From: Elmis aenea
Lineage: Eukaryota; Arthropoda; Insecta; Coleoptera; Elmidae
Length of the DNA stretch: 64,000 nucleotides
Direction of reading: 5' to 3'
NCBI GenBank assembly: GCA_947652605.1
Contig: OX393577.1
Location: 66,798,108-66,862,107 of the forward strand
In this document: positions 59,326-64,000 of the stretch, piece after piece
How the letters are laid out: each line of letters begins with the position of its first letter
Numbering within the stretch: the first letter of the stretch is position 1
Program-made: the position numbers and the translations under genes
The notes under the pieces: generated by a model
What the model was told of the DNA's origin: nothing
The model's database searches: none
Seen by the model: the letters and a program-made list of their open reading frames with translations, nothing else

Positions 59326-60404
59326 TTACGTAAAAAATTACTACTTTAGAATTTATTTCGGTCAAAAATGCATGGCAAGGCGAGAAAATAATCAAGATTA
59401 TACTGTTCAACTGTAGGAATCGAACATTGTAACTTCCTATCAAAAGATGCAATTTTATCTTTTTTATTAAAAATTGTAATATGCTTGCCTTATACTGATA
59501 AGTTAGTTGATAAGTTGAATTGATTGCATTTTGTTAAAATATCTGCCAGATCCGCAAAACTCATTGACCATGAAGACTGGTCAAGAATTTCCTTATCAAA
59601 ACATAATGAAATGTTTTTTTTTAGGGTATCTAATGTCAGTCAAAGTTGTACCGAATATTACAACTGCAACAAAGTTTTGAGTGCACACAAAAACTTTTCG
59701 TTCAACAGTGGTTAGACTAAATAAAACTAGTTGCACTAAAGAGCCTGAAGCTTTTTTGCAAATGACTATTTACAAGTCTCAGCTGTATTCGGATTTCAAC
59801 TAAACCACACTAGCCTACTTTTCTACAAACATTAATTACCTAATAATTTCCTTATTTAAATTACCACACTTATAACGTGAACATATCTGTTGATTTAACA
59901 TCGGCAATTTTAAAGTAAATATGGCTTTAATTTATATAAAAGTACAACACGTTTCAAATGACCAAACATACATAAATATTAGGACGTGTAATTAATTAAT
60001 TAATATAATGGAAGCCTTAACATTATGCGTATCTTTTACAAAACAAGGTGCGGTCGTGCAATATTGTAATAAATTAAAAAAACTAATTGAATAAAAGAGT
60101 TTTACTAATTAAAATACCTGGCTTATTGCGAAAACACGTGTGTTATGATTTGTCGGGTTCGTGTTGAAATAAATTGATGAACTGCTGTTTGTATTATCAA
60201 GTTGAAGCATTTGGCTAGTTAATTTTCACTATTGTTCGTTACTCCAGTAAATAATAGGTCAGTTATGCATGAATGATGGTGGTATTTGTTACGCAATATA
60301 CAGTACAAGTGACGTTAAAATAGGTTGTTGAAGATTGTGGTTATTAAAGTATTCAGTACACTCATAATTTATCTAATATTTAAGAAAATTGATAAAACTA
60401 GTAA
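59326..60404. other. Low-copy stretch, no gene recognised
   Basis: No gene supported. Confidence 0.45.
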
Positions 60405-60560
60405 AAGCCCAAAACAAAAAGACATAAAAAAAGATGGAGACAAACCAATTAAGATGGCTGGAACGTCTACTACGCATGTCAGAAAGCAGGTACGCAAAAT
60501 TGGGATGGAAAACGAAGAAAAAGATACTAGAGGGCATGATTAAGAAGATAACAATATATG
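60405..60560 (+). pseudogene. LINE tail fragment (family B, copy 4)
   Basis: Short segment equivalent to the MAGTSTTHVRKQVRKIGMEN-type region, matching 49700-49760. It is cut before the YLDTERYKRT terminus. Confidence 0.68.
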
Positions 60561-60739
60561 TTTTTCCTTTCTTATTTCTTATTATCCGTAGCTTTCCAAA
60601 TAATAAATAAGAATGCTACTGATGTAGAGAAGCGAGTCTTGACACTGGTCTAGTATTTCGACAAGAGATTCTTAGGAAGAAAGATAACTTATTTTTATGT
60701 AGACGCTGCACGCATCTTTTGTTACAAATTTCATTAAAT

Positions 60740-61425
60740 TAAAAAAATTGTGGACAGTAACAGAAATCGCTTTAAATTTACAAAAGTTTAAATATTTAGG
60801 ATCAATGATAACAGAAGAAGTCAGAGGAAGAAGAATAAAAGGAGGAAGACTATTCAATGGCATTAAAAACACATTCCTAGGGAAAAAAATCCCGAAAGAA
60901 GTAAAAATATAAATACATGAAAAAGTAGTCACCCCCCACGCTAAAAGATGCCTCGGAGTCATGGACCACAACAGAAAAACACAAAAGGGCTTTGGAAGCA
61001 ACCGAGATGCGATTCCTGAGAAAAATAGAAAATAAAACCAAATTGGACAAAATTAGAAATACATAACAGAAAAAATTTAAAAGTGAAATCAATAAGAAAT
61101 AAAACAGAAAGAATGCTACGATGGTTCGGACATGTAAAACGCATGAACAACACATGGTTAACAAGAAAAGTGTTTGAAGCGAGAAGAACCAAAAAGAAAA
61201 CGAGAGGTAGACCAAGGAAAAGGTGGCAGGAAGGAGTAAAAACAAGCACTGAACAGTAGAGGAATAAAGTGGGAGGACGTGGGGAATAAGACTCAAAACA
61301 GAAGAGAATTGAGGAAGGTATGGAAGACTCTAACAAATGAAAAATGATAAAGGAAAACTCAACTCCCCCCAATGCCTTACACTCGTGAGGGTAGACAGGC
61401 GACATGGATTAAGTAGGTAAGTTTT
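60740..61425 (+). pseudogene. RTE-like LINE tail (family D)
   Basis: Frames give FKYLGSMITEEVRG, NGIKNTFLGKKIPKEVKI, then after stops EKVVTPH, an AIPEKNRK block replacing the LR.I.GKT region, KVKSIRNKTERMLRWFGHVK, RMNNTWLTRKVFEARRTKKK, TRGRPRKRWQEGVK, and a C-terminus MPYTREGRQATWIK at about 61373-61417. The terminus and the wording RWFGHVKRM separate it from families A and B. It lacks the RT palm and carries several stops. The three long minus-strand open frames here (60672-61405) are shadows. Confidence 0.84.
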
Positions 61426-62274
61426 CTTAGTGAAGATTTCCATGCTACGACTTCTTTAGAAAAAATTCTTGCTTCAACATTAAGAAAAATTTCCCCTAGG
61501 CATTTGAGTTCTTTTTCTTCCTTGTCCATTGCTTTAACGAAAGAGAACATCCTAGTCCACGAAGTCGATTAACACCTGTTGATTTTTAACTATGCGCTTT
61601 TAGGTTAAATTGCAAACCCTTAAACATCCCGAAACAAGAAAAAGTGGACTTATGCCGCTTTCAAAAACACCTGCTCTGATGATTCTAATAACAAGAGAAC
61701 GCTACGACGCCCTTTTAAAATTCTGTTTCGAAAATTAATAAGACGTTTCCACCGCAATGTGGATGTTTACAGTTTTCCCAACCGAGCGCATTTCCCTAAT
61801 GCATCCGTTAAGAAATTGTGATTTCAGCGGTCGGTTATAACGTCGCCTGAACGGCAGCAATTTCAAAATTCATACATGAACATTCGCGAATGCAATATAG
61901 TTTAGCACATGTAAAACTAGTAGCGATATTAAAGGCTGATATGAACGGATTATGCTCGGTTTTACAGGAAGGCGGCGCTCACTACCGGTTCGAATGATTA
62001 CACGGTATAAAGCGCGACGCTTCATTTTCAAAATGACCTTTATACGAGGGTCTAGCTAAATTTATTGGCGATAATAAGAACTAGTATCCGCACCTTCATT
62101 TGAGGTTTGATTGTCAGAGGCAAGTTGATTAGAACCTACTTTATTAATTTCTGACGATGGAAGTTTAGAAAAAAATAAACTTAACCCGAAAGCTTTCTTA
62201 AACTACAATTTTATTAAGGGTTTAAGCCAGAACGGTGTCAAAAATTATAGATTATTTGCAATTCACGAGTTATA
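61426..62274. other. Low-copy stretch, no gene recognised
   Basis: No TE ends recognised. A GGTTCGAATGA word near 61987 resembles a tRNA B box, but no tRNA cloverleaf fits. Confidence 0.45.
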
Positions 62275-62282
62275 TTTTGTCA

Positions 62283-62723
62283 GAAAATTTCCTTCACTTA
62301 ACCTACCTGTCAAATTAAATGTACGTTATGTCAATTTTTACAAGTACTTTTAATCTATATTAAAGTAACGCTACTGGTCGCCGAAATTCGTCAAAAAATT
62401 ATCAAGACTAAAATATTTTAATTCCCTCTCCAAATTGATATTTTCGACCAATCACAAACTCAGATTTCCTAGAAACAACCAATGAACGCATGAAAATCTG
62501 TTAATTGCGAAAAGGATATCAGTGGATTATTAAGTTTATTGGTCGTTTCTAGGAAATCTGAGTTTGTTATTGGTCGAAAACCCAAATTTGACAGGAGGAT
62601 CAACGTCTGACAGGGAAATGTAAAATTATTACCGTGTAATAATGCTCTTATTGGTAGTCTCCAGAAGATTTAAGATTAGTGATTGGTTGAAAACGCAAAT
62701 TTGATAGATGAAGGAAATTTTCA
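62283..62723. mobile_element. Small foldback/MITE-like element
   Basis: Outer inverted words GAAAATTTCCTTCA (62283-62296 and 62710-62723) enclose an inner 43-bp inverted repeat (62441-62483 and 62538-62580) with 41 matching positions, containing CTCAGATTTCCTAGAAAC. A third, weaker TTGGTTGAAAACGCAAATTTG copy lies at about 62683. True ends and target duplication were not resolved. Confidence 0.65.
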
Positions 62724-62728
62724 ATAGT

Positions 62729-63479
62729 ATCAGCTTGACCCCCGTACTCGGATTGCGGTTCGCTGTCTTTCATTCCATACTGACCCTACTTTGCATTTTG
62801 TTCCACGTTTCGGGGCACTGCAACGTGTGTCCGCTTGTCAAGGAAACAAAGGCGGCGTCGCTTGATTAAAGTTTTTGCTCCCGTACGATTGTGATGCTAA
62901 TTGTTCATCATTTGAATACAACCGTCGTGATACAGGATTTACTGATACTTTGTTTTGCATATCAGTCGACGTTTGCCGTGATGTCGTTATGTGAGTTTAT
63001 TATTTTACCTACATGCAAAGGTAATCGAGACTTGCAGGCATAATGTCCGTGTTGGATTTTAATGGCTCGGCGATGTTAATTTAAATCAATATGTTGGGAC
63101 GCGGAGGACTTGGACGTGTTTTAATTGAGAGATCACCGCCAACACAATAATCATTTCAAGTTAAATTAGATCATGAAAATGCCCGACATTGATATATTTC
63201 CTATTTTAGTATCCCAAACTGTCATTATTCTCGCTCTGAATTTCAAGAAAACTCTACAATAGTCAATAGAATATTTGATTTAATGTAAATAGGATTTTCC
63301 AAAAGGTGCATTAAGATTTTGAATGCCGAAAACTAGAGATTGGCATTTTGAATTCAAGTGAAATTATTTACCCTAATTTAAATTATATTCAAGTCCAAAT
63401 GGGGCGTCGCAGTCACAAGAACAACGTATTGAAATCATTAAAACTTATGAAAATTTAACAGTTGAAGAACAATTTTTTT
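62729..63479. other. Low-copy stretch, no gene recognised
   Basis: The part at 62740-63130 is GC-richer than average. No coding motif. Confidence 0.45.
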
Positions 63480-63995
63480 TGGAAATAGAGAGGTCCCAAA
63501 ACGAACAAAAGTGGAAGTCAAAGAGGTAGTAACACCGGCACTTTTACACGGAAGTGAAACGTTGACACTCACAAATAAAAATAGTAGTCGAGTGAATGCG
63601 GCAGAAATGAGATTTCTAAGAAAAATCCAAGGGAAAACAAAATAAGACAGAATCAGAAACGAAACATATAGAGAACAATTAAAGATAAAATCAGTTGAAA
63701 CAAAAATACAAGAAAGACAGCTGGGATGGTTGGGTCACATGTATAGGATGAAAGAAGAAAGGAAAGGTTAACCAGAAAAGCCTATGAAGCAAGATCACAG
63801 GGAAAAAACAAAAGAGGTAGACCGAGAAAAACCTGGCACGACGAAGTTCAAAAAGCAGCAACGGATAGAAACATTAAATGGAAAGACATAAAAAGGCTAG
63901 CACAAGACAGAAAAACATAAAAAAAAGTCAGCACAGCACAACTCAACAGTCCTACACCTAACAATAGAAGAACTCATGACTGAATTAAAAAAAAT
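63480..63995 (+). pseudogene. RTE-like LINE tail (family A, copy 6)
   Basis: Starts at FFGNREVPKRTKVEV and continues VVTPALLHGSETLTLTNKN, SSRVNAAEMRFLRKIQGKT, a stop, REQLKIKSVETKIQERQ, LGWLGHMYRMKEER, then a two-base frameshift into the KRGRPRKTW region. It ends with the family 3' terminus GAACTCATGACTGAATTAAA at the window edge. The most regular copy in its first half, but still dead. Confidence 0.87.
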
Positions 63996-64000
63996 ATAGA

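Noticed and set aside
60672..61405. Three overlapping minus-strand frames of 109-148 codons
   Set aside because: They are antisense shadows of the plus-strand family D LINE tail, whose motifs are clear.
61975..62010. Possible tRNA B box GGTTCGAATGA
   Set aside because: No A box at the right distance and no cloverleaf can be drawn around it.

Overview
This window looks like a gene-poor intergenic (or very long intronic) piece of an insect nuclear genome. It is AT-rich, every long reading frame I recognise belongs to a transposable element (TE), and I find no convincing host gene, tRNA or rRNA, and no bacterial or viral gene organisation. The TE mix (RTE-like LINE tails, jockey-like LINEs, hAT, mariner, PIF/Harbinger, Penelope and many short elements bounded by CAGGGTG/CACCCTG) is typical of arthropods. 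A beetle is my best guess from general experience of such repeats, but nothing here proves it.

Layout. 1-9 kb: an RTE-like reverse transcriptase (RT) tail (family A), then a minus-strand LINE split by a 1.8 kb almost perfect palindrome (4313-6124), then a jockey-type 3' end. 11-21 kb: further LINE tails of at least four families, three foldback elements and a hAT element with an intact 8-bp target duplication (18338-19533). 23-31 kb: a second hAT with CCCGGGA-rich ends, facing LINE tails, a 60-bp mini-palindrome and a jockey-like RT whose two parts point in opposite directions. 31-39 kb: a mariner-type deletion derivative, another foldback element, a Helentron-like element, and a degenerate tandem array of about 150-170-bp units in which a 1040-bp hAT element is embedded. 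42-53 kb: a Harbinger derivative inserted into an RTE copy, a foldback element, a mariner transposase pseudogene, and a Penelope-like element with a long open frame and 50-bp perfect inverted ends. 54-64 kb: more LINE tails, a hAT MITE (non-autonomous element) with GGAGC-rich ends, a hAT transposase fragment and a small foldback.

The elements do not form a pathway. Their order of insertion can be read from nesting: LINE copies are the older layer, and the foldback at 4313, the Harbinger at 42493 and the hAT at 37329 landed in older repeats. The only long clean reading frame is the Penelope one (52002-52883). The intervening low-copy stretches carry no recognisable genes. Nothing here is clearly an undescribed biological system. 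The most unusual objects are the giant palindrome, the Penelope copy with a hammerhead-like relic exactly at its repeat boundary, and the hAT-interrupted tandem array.
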